NCBI GenBank assembly: GCA_021825925.1
Contig: JAKAFP010000002.1
Location: 372,001 to 436,000, forward strand
Direction: 5' to 3'
DNA length: 64,000 nucleotides
Source: Chloroflexota bacterium
GTDB lineage: Bacteria; Chloroflexota; Anaerolineae; Anaerolineales; Anaerolineaceae
Shown: positions 24,651 to 34,107 of the stretch, one piece after another
Layout: each line of letters begins with the position of its first letter
Numbering within the stretch: the first letter of the stretch is position 1
Notes under the pieces: model-generated
What the model saw: only the letters and a program-made list of their open reading frames with translations
Told to the model about the DNA's origin: nothing
Database searches by the model: none
Program-made: the position numbers and the translations under genes

Positions 24651-24828
24651 TTATCCTCCTAAATATCAAACCAGTTTGAGTTAATTGTATATTATTTTTC
24701 AAATTTACTCCGAAACATCTCAAATAATATCAAAGTGAACAGAACTTTTATTAAATAGTACACGAGATTGTATGTCCACCACATCGTTTCCTTTTCTAGC
24801 CAAATCTTCAAGGCCAATCAGCTCTCCA

Positions 24829-24837
24829 TGATATAAT
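24829..24837 (+). promoter_or_regulatory. Extended -10 of the aminotransferase
   Basis: TGATATAAT (TG, one base, TATAAT) lies 90 nt before the GTG start. The extended -10 may make up for the missing -35. Confidence 0.5.
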
Positions 24838-24927
24838 CATATTACTTGAGCCATTAACAAGTGAATATCGCCAAGTTGCTGAAGTTAGTCTTCGCATCCA
24901 ACCATTCTATTTTTAAGGAGGTGTGTT

Positions 24928-26289
24928 GTGAAACCGCTAAACTTACCAGGGCCAATAGCAAAACGTCTCATTGAGCGTGATCAGGTAGTCATTTCACCAT
25001 CTTATCCTCGTGCCTACCCCTTCGTCATGGATCACGGTCGTGGTATTGAAGTGTGGGACGTTGATGGTAATAAATTCCTTGATTTTGCAGCCGGTATAGC
25101 CGTAACATCCACAGGTCACAGTCATCCAAAAGTTGTAAAAGCCATCCAACAGCAAGCCGAACAATTCATCCATATTTCCTCTGATTTTTACCATCCCAAA
25201 TGGGTGGAACTAGCCGAATATCTTGACCTCATCGCTCCTTTCCAGGAAGATGCCATTTCTTTTATGACAAATTCCGGCACCGAAAGCGTTGAAGCTGCCT
25301 TGAAACTTGCCCGTTATCATACGGGTAGATCCCAGTTCATTGCCTTCCTGGGTGGTTTTCATGGCAGAACTTACGGTGCCGTTACTTTAACCGCCAGTAA
25401 ACCCAAATATCATCGCGGGTTTGCACCGCTCATGAATGGTGTGACCCACATCCCCTTCCCTGACCCTTACCGCCCTGTATTAAACGTGCTTCCCGGTGAA
25501 GACATTGGTACTGCCACGATCCGCTACCTTGAAGAAGAAATTTTTGGCAAGACTGTCCCGGCTGATGAAGTGGCCGGAATTGTCGTCGAGCCCATTCAAG
25601 GCGAAGGCGGTTATATTGTTCCGCCTGATAACTTCTTCATTCAATTAAGAGATGTCTGCACCCGTAATGGAATTTTACTTATCGTGGATGAGGTCCAGGC
25701 GGGCATGGGCCGTACTGGTAAATGGTGGTCAATCCAGAATTTCGGTGTCGAACCGGATATCGTGGTGACAGCCAAAGGCATCGCCTCAGGCATGCCCCTC
25801 GGCGCCATGATCGCCAGAAAATCCATTGCCACCTGGCCAAAAGGCTCGCACGGCAATACCTACGGCGGAAACCCCCTGGCCTGTGCTGCAGCCCTGGCTA
25901 CCCTCGAATTGATCGAAAACGAATACCTCGATAACGCAGCCATCGTTGGCAAATACGTATTGGACCGCCTAGAGTCCATCAAACTGAACCATCCCAGCAT
26001 TGGGTCCGTTCGGGGCATCGGCTTGATGATCGGGATCGAATTCGTGATGGATCAGATTTCAAAGATTCCCGCTGAAAAACTCCGCGACCGGGTCGAACAT
26101 CTTGCCTTTGAACGCGGATTATTAACACTGGGCTGTGGACGCAGTGTCTTGCGCATCTCACCCGCCCTCTGCATCACCCAGGCGGAAGCTGAAAACGGTT
26201 TACAGATTCTTGAAGAAGCTATTACAATTGCAGAAAGTGAAAATGTCTTGGTTTCTGAAATCGAAGACATTGCTGTCGAAAAGGGATAA
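24928..26289 (+). CDS. Class III PLP-dependent aminotransferase (acetylornithine/GABA type)
   Basis: 453 residues with a GTG start at 24928 after AAGGAGGT. The fold-type I features are complete: NSGTESVEAALKLAR, GGFHGRTYGA, VVEPIQGEGGY, the aspartate in LIVDEVQAGMGRTG and the PLP lysine in VTAKGIASGMP (Lys283). The family includes 4-aminobutyrate, acetylornithine and ornithine aminotransferases. The length and IQGEGGY motif favour GabT or a broad omega-amino acid transaminase over ArgD, but the substrate cannot be fixed. No arginine genes are near. The histidine kinase starts 8 nt after its stop. Confidence 0.88.
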   Translation: MKPLNLPGPIAKRLIERDQVVISPSYPRAYPFVMDHGRGIEVWDVDGNKFLDFAAGIAVTSTGHSHPKVVKAIQQQAEQFIHISSDFYHPKWVELAEYLDLIAPFQEDAISFMTNSGTESVEAALKLARYHTGRSQFIAFLGGFHGRTYGAVTLTASKPKYHRGFAPLMNGVTHIPFPDPYRPVLNVLPGEDIGTATIRYLEEEIFGKTVPADEVAGIVVEPIQGEGGYIVPPDNFFIQLRDVCTRNGILLIVDEVQAGMGRTGKWWSIQNFGVEPDIVVTAKGIASGMPLGAMIARKSIATWPKGSHGNTYGGNPLACAAALATLELIENEYLDNAAIVGKYVLDRLESIKLNHPSIGSVRGIGLMIGIEFVMDQISKIPAEKLRDRVEHLAFERGLLTLGCGRSVLRISPALCITQAEAENGLQILEEAITIAESENVLVSEIEDIAVEKG

Positions 26290-26297
26290 TAAACTGA

Positions 26298-27857
26298 ATG
26301 CTTCCTGATTTCAGGGTCCGCCAGCGGGATTATCTGCTGGAAATCTCTCGTGCACTTACCCAGGAGCTTGACTACGACAAGCTCCTGGAACGTATTTTGC
26401 AGATATCACTCGAAATGCTGGCCGGCCAGGCCGGTATCATCGCTTTGCGTACCCGCACCGAAGGCTGGCAGATCCGCATCTCCACCGGGTTACCTGCCGC
26501 ATTTTTGAAATACCTTGAACCTCAGCTTGCGCAAATTCCTGAATATGAAGACCCCCAGGATTCCGAGTTGATGATCATCAACCAGATCCTGAATAAATTC
26601 ACCCAGGCGGTCAGTCTGGGAAGATTAAGCAGTGTTGGCCTGCCCCTGATCACCGGTCAGCGTGTCTTGGGCGCCATCTTTGTGTTCAGGGAATATTCCG
26701 GTTTTTCTTCGGATGACAAAAGCCTGCTCTCCAGTTTTGCCAACCAGGCTGCCATTGCCGTCAAGAATGCCCAACTCTACGCCCAGGTGGAATATGATCG
26801 CAAGAGGGTCACCGCCCTGCTGGATTCTGCTGCAGACGGCATTCTCATCCTCACCAGCGACCTGACTGTTGAACGTGCCAACCCTGCCTTCAGTTTTATG
26901 ATCGGCGCCCCCGTGCAGGATATCATCGCAAAAAGCCACGACGAGATCATCCATTGGGCAAAAAAACCACACGACATGACCCTTTCAGAAGCCGTAGCCG
27001 GAGGCTGGCCGTTAACTCCGAATGCCACCCTATACGTTGAAGGTGACATCATCCGTCCAGGTGCAGTCACACCCCTGCCAGTAGGGATCACCTATGCCCC
27101 GCTGCTGACCAGCGAAGGGAACCTGCTCAACATCATTACCACCGTGCGTGATATCACCCGCTTCAGGCAGGCTGATGAAATGAAAACCACCTTCATTTCA
27201 GTAGTCAGCCATGAATTAAAGACCCCCGTGGCACTCATTAAAGGCTATGTGGGCACCCTGCGGCGTGAAGATGCACGCTGGGACCGCAAGATCGTCAATG
27301 AAAGTTTGGAGATCATTGAAGAAGAAGCCGACCGCCTGGCCATCTATATTGAAAACCTTCTGGATGCCACCCGGCTGCAGGCAAACAGTTTCAGCTTGAA
27401 ACGGACTGATATTCAGCTTTCGCAGGTGATCCAAAGGGTAGCCGAACGACTGCAAACCCAAACCACCACCCATCAAATCGTGACCAACATCCCCGCAGAT
27501 CTGCCGGTGATCGTGGCGGATGAGATCCGCATCAACCAGTTGATTTCCAACCTGGTATCCAATGCCATCAAATATGCACCCGGTGGAAAGATCGAGATCG
27601 CAGCTGAAGTACGCGGTGAGAATATCATTGTATGCGTCAGTGATGAAGGTCCTGGGATCAACCCCAACGATGCACCTTTTGTGTTCGAGCGTTTTTACCG
27701 TTCTCCTGACGCCACCAAACAAACCAAGGGTGCCGGACTGGGGCTGTTCCTCGCCAAAGCGATTGTCGAATCCCACGGGGGACGCATCTGGATAGACCCG
27801 GAAAAAGGTAAAGGCGCCTGCATCTGCTTTTCACTACCCATCAACTCCGAAAACTAG
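26298..27857 (+). CDS. Soluble hybrid-sensor histidine kinase (GAF-PAS-HisKA-HATPase)
   Basis: 519 residues with no membrane segment. A GAF domain (about 15-165) is followed by a PAS domain (about 168-290), the dimerisation box SVVSHELKTPVALIKGYV (His305) and the ATPase domain with N box (LISNLVSNAIKYAP), DEGPGI and GAGLGLFLAKAIVESHGG. It should sense a cytoplasmic signal and phosphorylate a response regulator. No receiver gene is adjacent; the lone receiver at 60106-60510 is a possible but unproven partner. It is translationally close to the aminotransferase (8 nt). Confidence 0.92.
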   Translation: MLPDFRVRQRDYLLEISRALTQELDYDKLLERILQISLEMLAGQAGIIALRTRTEGWQIRISTGLPAAFLKYLEPQLAQIPEYEDPQDSELMIINQILNKFTQAVSLGRLSSVGLPLITGQRVLGAIFVFREYSGFSSDDKSLLSSFANQAAIAVKNAQLYAQVEYDRKRVTALLDSAADGILILTSDLTVERANPAFSFMIGAPVQDIIAKSHDEIIHWAKKPHDMTLSEAVAGGWPLTPNATLYVEGDIIRPGAVTPLPVGITYAPLLTSEGNLLNIITTVRDITRFRQADEMKTTFISVVSHELKTPVALIKGYVGTLRREDARWDRKIVNESLEIIEEEADRLAIYIENLLDATRLQANSFSLKRTDIQLSQVIQRVAERLQTQTTTHQIVTNIPADLPVIVADEIRINQLISNLVSNAIKYAPGGKIEIAAEVRGENIIVCVSDEGPGINPNDAPFVFERFYRSPDATKQTKGAGLGLFLAKAIVESHGGRIWIDPEKGKGACICFSLPINSEN

Positions 27858-27890
27858 AATGAACTTGCAAAAACATAACCACCAGCCGGA

Positions 27891-27899
27891 TGGTATAAT
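27891..27899 (+). promoter_or_regulatory. Extended -10 of the CpXC gene
   Basis: TGGTATAAT (TG, one base, TATAAT) lies 37 nt before the ATG at 27937, in the short gap after the kinase gene. Confidence 0.5.
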
Positions 27900-27936
27900 C
27901 GGCTGGTAAGTTATTCTTTACAAAAAAGGTCTGATC

Positions 27937-29289
27937 ATGGCGAAAATTCAAACATCCTGTCCTCGCTGCCGGCAGCCAATCCTTGCCGAAGTACAACAAC
28001 TCTTTGATATGACAACAGATCCCACAGCCAAACAACGGCTGATGAGCCGCTCGACCAACGTAGCCCGCTGCCAGGCCTGCGGATACGAAGGCATGATGAG
28101 CACCCCCATTGTCTATCATGATCCGTCCAAGGAACTCCTCTTAACCTTTTTCCCACCTGAAATGGGATTACCCGTCAACGAACAGGAAAAACAGATCGGC
28201 CCCTTGATCAATCAGGTCGTGAATGCCCTGCCCGCTGAAAAACGCAAAGGGTATTTATTCCAGCCGCAGACCATGTTCACCTATCAAACGCTGCTGGATA
28301 AAGTGCTCGAAGCCGACGGCATCACCAAGGAAATGATCGAAGCCCAGCAGAAACGGGTTGGATTAATCCAACGTTTGCTCACCACCCCCAAAGCTGAAGA
28401 CCGTTCCACCATCATTGCGCAGGAGAATGCACTGGTGGACGGTGCTTTCTTTGCCATCCTCTCCACATTGATCGAATCAGCCTCCATGCAGGGGGATGAA
28501 AAATCCGCCCAACTGCTCAATGAAATTCAGATGCAGCTGCTCAAAGAGACCGAAGTGGGGAAAACCCTGCTCGCCCAAAGTGAAGAAACGAACGCGGCCT
28601 TGAAGACCCTGCAAGAAGCCAGCAAAAATGGTCTGACCCGCGAGATCCTGCTGGATACACTGATCGGCATTAAATCGGATAGCAGCCTGACCACCGTCGT
28701 CAGCCTTGCCCGCAACGGATTGGATTATCAGTTCTTCCAACTACTGAGTGAAAAGATCGAAGCTGAAGCCCCGGAAAAGAAACAATCCCTGATTGATCTG
28801 CGCGATAAATTATTAAACATCACCCGCGAGATTGACAACGAACTGAAAAATCGGCTTGCCGAAGGCGCCAAACTGCTTTATACCATTTTGGCGGAACCCA
28901 ATTTGGAAGAAGCCGTAAAGAAACACCTGCCTGAAATGGATGAATTCTTTACCCAGGCGCTGCAATCTGAATTCGAAGCCTCCCACCAAAAAGGTGATCT
29001 CGAACGCATCGAAAAGATCCAAAAAGTGATCTCCATAGTTGAAAAAGAAAGTGCACCTCCCCCTGAGATCGAGTTGATCCAAAGCCTGCTTGAAAGCAAG
29101 GATGATGCCGAGCGCCAAAAGATCCTTGAAGCAAAAAGCGACCTGGTGAATGATCAACTGCTGGGGGCAATTAATGCCATCATTTCCGAAGGCGAAGCCC
29201 GCAAGCAGTCACCGGAACTGGTGGAGTCTTTACGGGCGGTCTATAAATTGGCCCTGCGCTTCAACATGGAAAAGAATTTAAAGAAGTAA
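27937..29289 (+). CDS. CpXC-domain protein
   Basis: 450 residues. The N-terminal CpXC domain has two zinc-binding-like pairs, CPRC (8-11) and CQAC (45-48), the first followed by the typical sequence; the second part continues with FFPPEM. The remainder (about 120-450) is almost entirely alpha helical with repeated acidic-charged segments, and is not recognised. CpXC proteins occur in many bacteria, including Chloroflexota; their function is unknown. AAGG before the ATG is a weak site. Three hairpins in a row follow the gene. Confidence 0.8.
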   Translation: MAKIQTSCPRCRQPILAEVQQLFDMTTDPTAKQRLMSRSTNVARCQACGYEGMMSTPIVYHDPSKELLLTFFPPEMGLPVNEQEKQIGPLINQVVNALPAEKRKGYLFQPQTMFTYQTLLDKVLEADGITKEMIEAQQKRVGLIQRLLTTPKAEDRSTIIAQENALVDGAFFAILSTLIESASMQGDEKSAQLLNEIQMQLLKETEVGKTLLAQSEETNAALKTLQEASKNGLTREILLDTLIGIKSDSSLTTVVSLARNGLDYQFFQLLSEKIEAEAPEKKQSLIDLRDKLLNITREIDNELKNRLAEGAKLLYTILAEPNLEEAVKKHLPEMDEFFTQALQSEFEASHQKGDLERIEKIQKVISIVEKESAPPPEIELIQSLLESKDDAERQKILEAKSDLVNDQLLGAINAIISEGEARKQSPELVESLRAVYKLALRFNMEKNLKK

Positions 29290-29320
29290 TAAGTTCAATA
29301 TCATTCTCATAATTACCGTT

Positions 29321-29351
29321 GGAGAGGTTCAAGAACCTCCCCTATTTTTTT
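29321..29351 (+). terminator. Terminator of the CpXC gene
   Basis: AGGTT, CAAG and AACCT form a short stem extended by GG/CC, followed by CTATTTTTTTG. It begins 32 nt after the stop codon. Confidence 0.75.
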
Positions 29352-29366
29352 GATCCGCTGTAGATC

Positions 29367-29399
29367 AACCTTGACAAGGCTTATAGCCTTGTCAAGGTT
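29367..29399. terminator. Second hairpin after the CpXC gene
   Basis: A perfect 14-bp stem (AACCTTGACAAGGC with GCCTTGTCAAGGTT, loop TTATA) is followed by TTGTTTAA. It may back up the first terminator or serve the minus-strand FHA gene. Confidence 0.65.
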
Positions 29400-29411
29400 T
29401 GTTTAAAACCA

Positions 29412-29442
29412 GAATCGGAATTCTTTAAAAGAATTCCGATTC
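29412..29442. repeat. 31-nt palindromic repeat, copy 1
   Basis: A palindrome with 15-bp arms and one central base, starting GAATCGGAATTC. The identical 31 bases occur at 44711-44741. Both copies are intergenic and next to gene ends, as in REP-like families. Confidence 0.85.
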
Positions 29443-29474
29443 ATGCACTAATGGTATAAAACACCTCTGATTGT

Positions 29475-30179
29475 TTATTCTTTTTCGCAGAAACGCAATC
29501 CATGACCGCGCACAGTCACAATGTAATTGTGCCCGGGATCCAGGTCAGCCAGGCGGTCGCGCAGCCTGCGGATCAGGGCATCCAGTGCCTGCTCGGATAC
29601 GCCTTCGGCCTCTTCATCCGCCCAGATGGCGTGGATCAATTCGTTGCGCGGAATCACTCTACCGGCATGTGAAACCAGTTCGCCCAGCAGCCTGAATTGA
29701 GGCGCTGATAGCGGCGGGGTCAATTCCTTCCCCTGCACCCAGACGCGCCTTGATTTCTCGTCCACAACCAGGCGGGTTGCGCCGCCAGTCAAGGGCGGGA
29801 TCAAATCCTCCATGGGCATGGTGGCATCGGAATTGTAAAAAACAAATTTATAAATAATGGCGATTTGGAACATGTCGGCATCGGCCAGGGGCACATTTTC
29901 GGTGATCAGCTTGCCGGCCAAAAAGGTACCGTTTTTACTGGCGAGGTCTTCAAGCATCATTTTGCCATCCATCATACTGATCCTGGCATGATGGCGTGAA
30001 ACCTGCCGGTCATCAATCTGGATCTGGCAATCCTCACCGCGACCTATGATCAATTCATCTTGAATTTCCCAGCGTCGGCCATCCAGCGGTCCTTGAATGG
30101 CGACCACCACGGGGCATTCCTTCTGGCGTAATTGTGGACCTGAGCGATCCATAATTGATTTTGCAGGTTGCTTGATCAT
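29475..30179 (-). CDS. FHA-winged-helix transcriptional regulator
   Basis: 234 residues. The FHA domain (about 22-105) has the phosphothreonine-binding residues GRGE (46-49), SRHH (61-64) and KNGT (82-85). A PhoB/OmpR-type winged helix (about 133-234) follows, ending IVTVRGHGLRF. There is no BTAD domain. In EmbR of mycobacteria the FHA domain docks to a phosphorylated Ser/Thr kinase; a kinase gene is divergently placed here, so the pair could work the same way. The ATG at 30179 is the only start, as a TAA lies two codons upstream; GAGGT is 14 nt away, so initiation may be weak. Confidence 0.88.
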   Translation of the reverse strand: MIKQPAKSIMDRSGPQLRQKECPVVVAIQGPLDGRRWEIQDELIIGRGEDCQIQIDDRQVSRHHARISMMDGKMMLEDLASKNGTFLAGKLITENVPLADADMFQIAIIYKFVFYNSDATMPMEDLIPPLTGGATRLVVDEKSRRVWVQGKELTPPLSAPQFRLLGELVSHAGRVIPRNELIHAIWADEEAEGVSEQALDALIRRLRDRLADLDPGHNYIVTVRGHGLRFCEKE

Positions 30180-30203
30180 CGCTTAATCGGATACCTCATC
30201 AGG

Positions 30204-30210
30204 TATAATA
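30204..30210. promoter_or_regulatory. Shared -10 region of the divergent regulator and kinase
   Basis: GGTATAATAGT reads TATAAT on the plus strand (30204-30209) and TATTAT on the minus strand (30205-30210), so two divergent promoters may overlap. No -35 is clear for either, which suits an activator-dependent switch. Confidence 0.45.
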
Positions 30211-30261
30211 GTACATAATTTCATTTTACGCTACTCCATTTCGAGGTTAAAAAGGACAAAA

Positions 30262-31254
30262 ATGCCGATCCCGCTCAAAGCAGGTGACACATTAAGAGGC
30301 AGATACCGCATCCGCCGCATCATTGGGCAGGGCGGCATGGGGTCCATTTACCTGACAGACGACCTTCGTCTGGAAGGCCGCCAATGTGCTTTGAAGGAAG
30401 TGGAACACGATAAAACCCTTTCCGGCAACCTCATCAAAGAAGCCCGTGACCAATTCCTGCGTGAAGCCACGGTTCTCGCCCGCCTCGATCATCCCAATAT
30501 GCCGAAGGTCTCTGATTTCTTTTCGATCGGGCAGCGTGATTACCTGGTGATGGATTTTGTGCCCGGTAAGGATCTCAGAACGCTAATGGTTGAAACCAAA
30601 GAAAAGGGCAACTATTTATCCGAGGGTGAAGTCCTCAATTGGTCCAACCAGCTTTCAGATGCGCTGGCCTATCTGCACCACCAGACCCCTCCCATCGTTC
30701 ACCGCGACATTAAACCGGGTAATCTCAAACTTACCCCCAACGGAGTATTGAAACTGGTGGACTTTGGGCTGGTCAAGGTTCTGGCACCAGGTGAAATTAC
30801 GATTACCATCCTGCAAGGCCAGGGAACCGCGCTTTACACCCCTTTGGAGCAATATGGCGGCGATATCGGGCATACGGACGTTCGCAGCGATATTTATGCC
30901 TTTGGAGCCACCCTGTATCACCTGTTGACCAGTAAAGCTCCGGCTGATGCACGTCAGCGCTTTATCAACCCGGCCGTTCTGGCTCCCATCCGACCACAGA
31001 ATCCAAGTGTTTCATCACGAACTGAAAAAGCCATCTTTTGGGCGATGAGCTTGCACCCTGATGACCGGCCAGGTTCCGTGGACGAATTCAGGGACGCCCT
31101 GATCGGCAGCCGCCCGGTAACCATACCTTCGGGCATTCGCATGCAAACCAAACCGCGGATCTTGCATAACAAGACTGAAATTGCCACTTTATTGGGAACC
31201 GTGGGGATGGCACTGCTGGCGCTCGTGCTCACCCTGCTCAGGCCTTCTTTTTAG
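30262..31254 (+). CDS. Hanks-type serine/threonine protein kinase with C-terminal membrane anchor
   Basis: 330 residues. All kinase motifs are present: GQGGMG (22-27), the lysine in ALKEV (Lys45), HRDIKPGN (147-154), DFG (167-169) and a PxxE-like TPLEQYGG. The kinase domain ends near 285, followed by a basic linker and one membrane helix (about 305-325) with almost nothing outside, so it lacks a PASTA sensor. AAAGGA precedes the ATG. The divergent FHA regulator is the obvious candidate substrate. Its end overlaps the end of the GH3-like gene by a few bases. Confidence 0.92.
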   Translation: MPIPLKAGDTLRGRYRIRRIIGQGGMGSIYLTDDLRLEGRQCALKEVEHDKTLSGNLIKEARDQFLREATVLARLDHPNMPKVSDFFSIGQRDYLVMDFVPGKDLRTLMVETKEKGNYLSEGEVLNWSNQLSDALAYLHHQTPPIVHRDIKPGNLKLTPNGVLKLVDFGLVKVLAPGEITITILQGQGTALYTPLEQYGGDIGHTDVRSDIYAFGATLYHLLTSKAPADARQRFINPAVLAPIRPQNPSVSSRTEKAIFWAMSLHPDDRPGSVDEFRDALIGSRPVTIPSGIRMQTKPRILHNKTEIATLLGTVGMALLALVLTLLRPSF

Positions 31255-34043
31255 ACCTTTTTGCTGCGTTCCAATACGTACCAAAGATATCCAATTCCCC
31301 CGCCAACCAGGCAGCCTAAAACCACTCCCAGCAGGATCAATCCACTGTCGGTATTTTTAATTCCATTTGCTGCACCGGGTAATCCTAAAACAAAGTAAAA
31401 ATAGACCACATATCCGCCGAGGATGGATGCAAATGGGATGCGCGGATTCCATGAAAACTTCTGTTTCTGCCAGCCCCACCAATAAAGGATCACCGCAATC
31501 GAAAAGATGATCATGGTTGAAAGCAGCCAATCACCAGCGGATAACATGCCTTTTTCATGGTTGGATGGTTGGGGATTCTCGGGGGTGATTTGAGCATCCA
31601 CAGCGACGGTGGCGGTTGCCATGCCTGTCGGCGCAAGGGTCGGTTCAAACGATGTGATCTGGCCGCCTGCGTCGGTGATCTCAAGGTTTAAGATTTGAGA
31701 GATTTGTGCCGGGTCCGCGGTGACACGCAAATTGAAAATACCGGTGTTTTGGATTCGATAAGTGGTTCGGGCAATTCCGCCGGTGGTTTGTGTTTCGATC
31801 TGTTCGATGGACCCGCTTGCGGATTTTGTATCTATCAAAAACCGTACCACCGTCCCATCAGGGACTGGATTACCGTTATGGTCCACGATCACTCCTGTAC
31901 GCAGCGGAATGGTATCCCCGACTTTGTAGGTCAGCGGTGCTTCGGTGGAGCTTGAAGGAGTCTCTGTGCTGCCCAACTGTTCACTGGGTTGTTCTACCAT
32001 CAAGGGGATGATCTGGTCGGGATTGGGCGTGGTGGCCGTTATCAAGTCGTATCCGATGCTTGTCAGCGAAACCGGCAGGATGCCTGATGGCACAATTTCT
32101 TGAAACAGAATCCTAGCGGCTACATCCACATAAACGGGGATCTTGCTGTACACAGCATAATACGCCGTGAATTTCGAAATATCGGTCGCGTCCAGATAAT
32201 ATGGGGCATTAAAGGCAAAACCGATGATCTTTTTGCTTCTCGCCAGATCGGGCTGTTCAGAGAACAAGCGGTGGAAAATGGTTGAAGCAGTCGAACTCTT
32301 TTTAAAATCAGTAAATGACACCACCAGCCAATTGGCAGATTGGATGTCATTTTTAATGAATTCAGGCGGATTGTCATTATCCAATAGTTTCTGAAGGTCT
32401 TCAAAGGTATAAGCAGCTAATTTGTAACTTACCACTTGTTCCCCGGCTTCAGGGCCGTAAAGTCTTTCAACCGCGTCGCGGAAATTATCGGCCAATACAA
32501 TACTCTGGTCTGTGCAAGTACTGCATTGTTGTTGTGCAACCGTATCCGAAATGAACACGACCCTTTCACTGCTTTGAGGTGGTTCGGGCAGCACACTATC
32601 CATATCCGAAAGATCAGGGCTGACCAGGGTGATGGACTGCCGGGCGATCTCAAACACTTTCCCTTCAGAAGTACCGATCGCTTCCAGGTTGGATGGAGAG
32701 GTCAAAGTGTTGGCAATGTTGAAAATAGGATAGAGTTCATACTTTAGCGTCAATACTCTCAACGCAGCTTCATCCACCCGTTGTTGAAAAGCTGAATCTT
32801 CTGTATATTTTTGCACAAAGAAATCATGGGTTCTAACGATGGTTGTATAGGTATCCGCATCCCCTGTCGCCAGAATATTTCCGGTATAAAGCAGATCATT
32901 CCCCGCCAACAAGGCGCTCTTGATCACCTGCCTGGCATCGAACCCCGTATTCATCGGATCAAAGAACTTGCGTACCGCGGTGCTGCCCAGATCGTCACTG
33001 ACGATGATGCCGCCATTTTTTTGCCAGGTAGAAAATGCTTCAATGCTCATGATCTGGCCAAGCGCCGTGGAGTCGAAAGAAACAGGTCGGGTCGTCGCCC
33101 TGATGTTGCCCTGAAATCCCTGGTAGCGAATATGCGACAGCAGCAACCCGTCGGTTATTTCTTCAGGATTTTCATTCGGTCCGGTCACTGCAAAAAAAGG
33201 TGCCAGCTCAATTTGTTTCAATTGTTCCAGAGATTTGCGAACAGTGGCCACCTCGTCTTCGGGCAGGCGGTCAGATCCACCGCTGCCTGGAAAATGAGTG
33301 GAGATCACTGCGATCTTGTTATTGCTTCCCGCATGCACACCCTTGATGTAGGCCTGTCCCATTTCAGCCACCCAATACGGATCGCCGCCGAAGGTGCGTA
33401 CACCCAGGTCTTCACTGGTGTCGTTTTTCACCACATCCAAAACATCCAGCGAAGGACCAAAAAGCAGGTTCACCCCGAGTGCACTGAGTTCCTCGCCCAG
33501 AATGGACCCCACCGTTTCAGCATTCTCCGGCTTCCAGGTAGCCCCGATGGCCATCTCATCCGGCAGTGCTGTCATCCCGTTGATCAGCTGATCATAAGGT
33601 GCCTGGTCGCCTTCTTGTGAAATCCCGACCAGCAGAGGGACGTAATTGATGGGATTGGCATCTGACACAGCCGGGAAGAGACTATCCGCCTGGGTATAAT
33701 CCCAATTGACCTGCTGTAATGCCTCGATCATGGTATGCGCGGCTGTGATCGTTCCATCGGGTCCGGTAAAGTTGTCGTTGTCCGAGCGCAGCACCACTCC
33801 CCCGATATGCTGCTGGGTGATCAATTTTGAAATATTGCTGTTTTGATCCGTCGCGGTTCCATTAAAAGTCACCAGGAATAACTGACCGACTTTTTCTTCA
33901 GGGCTCATTTTTGCCAGCATCGCCGTCGCTTTGGCACGGGCGTCCAGCTCCTGTTCACGTGATGCAGCGCTTGAAATCCCCTGTGGGAAGACAAGACTGA
34001 GCACCAGCAGAAGCAAGATCGTAACCCTGAACCCTTTATTCAT
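31251..34043 (-). CDS. Secreted GH3-like protein with Ig-like and membrane domains
   Basis: 930 residues from the ATG at 34043. A signal peptide (1-26) precedes a GH3-type barrel with GVVLRS, GVNLLFGPSLDV and the nucleophile segment GIIVSDDL (Asp350). The loop that in NagZ reads KHFPGHGDT is STHFPGSGGS (248-257), so the lysine and the second histidine are replaced. A second GH3 domain (about 440-660), an Ig-like region (about 690-800, PLRTGVIVDHNGNPVPDGT) and three C-terminal membrane segments (about 835-925) follow. It may be an altered beta-N-acetylhexosaminidase or a binding-only relative. It is the last gene of a minus-strand run and converges on the kinase. Confidence 0.8.
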   Translation of the reverse strand: MNKGFRVTILLLLVLSLVFPQGISSAASREQELDARAKATAMLAKMSPEEKVGQLFLVTFNGTATDQNSNISKLITQQHIGGVVLRSDNDNFTGPDGTITAAHTMIEALQQVNWDYTQADSLFPAVSDANPINYVPLLVGISQEGDQAPYDQLINGMTALPDEMAIGATWKPENAETVGSILGEELSALGVNLLFGPSLDVLDVVKNDTSEDLGVRTFGGDPYWVAEMGQAYIKGVHAGSNNKIAVISTHFPGSGGSDRLPEDEVATVRKSLEQLKQIELAPFFAVTGPNENPEEITDGLLLSHIRYQGFQGNIRATTRPVSFDSTALGQIMSIEAFSTWQKNGGIIVSDDLGSTAVRKFFDPMNTGFDARQVIKSALLAGNDLLYTGNILATGDADTYTTIVRTHDFFVQKYTEDSAFQQRVDEAALRVLTLKYELYPIFNIANTLTSPSNLEAIGTSEGKVFEIARQSITLVSPDLSDMDSVLPEPPQSSERVVFISDTVAQQQCSTCTDQSIVLADNFRDAVERLYGPEAGEQVVSYKLAAYTFEDLQKLLDNDNPPEFIKNDIQSANWLVVSFTDFKKSSTASTIFHRLFSEQPDLARSKKIIGFAFNAPYYLDATDISKFTAYYAVYSKIPVYVDVAARILFQEIVPSGILPVSLTSIGYDLITATTPNPDQIIPLMVEQPSEQLGSTETPSSSTEAPLTYKVGDTIPLRTGVIVDHNGNPVPDGTVVRFLIDTKSASGSIEQIETQTTGGIARTTYRIQNTGIFNLRVTADPAQISQILNLEITDAGGQITSFEPTLAPTGMATATVAVDAQITPENPQPSNHEKGMLSAGDWLLSTMIIFSIAVILYWWGWQKQKFSWNPRIPFASILGGYVVYFYFVLGLPGAANGIKNTDSGLILLGVVLGCLVGGGIGYLWYVLERSKKV

Positions 34044-34107
34044 TACACCTATTCCTGACCAAGACGGATCAATGAATTCCAACGAGTAGATTTAATATTG
34101 AATCACT

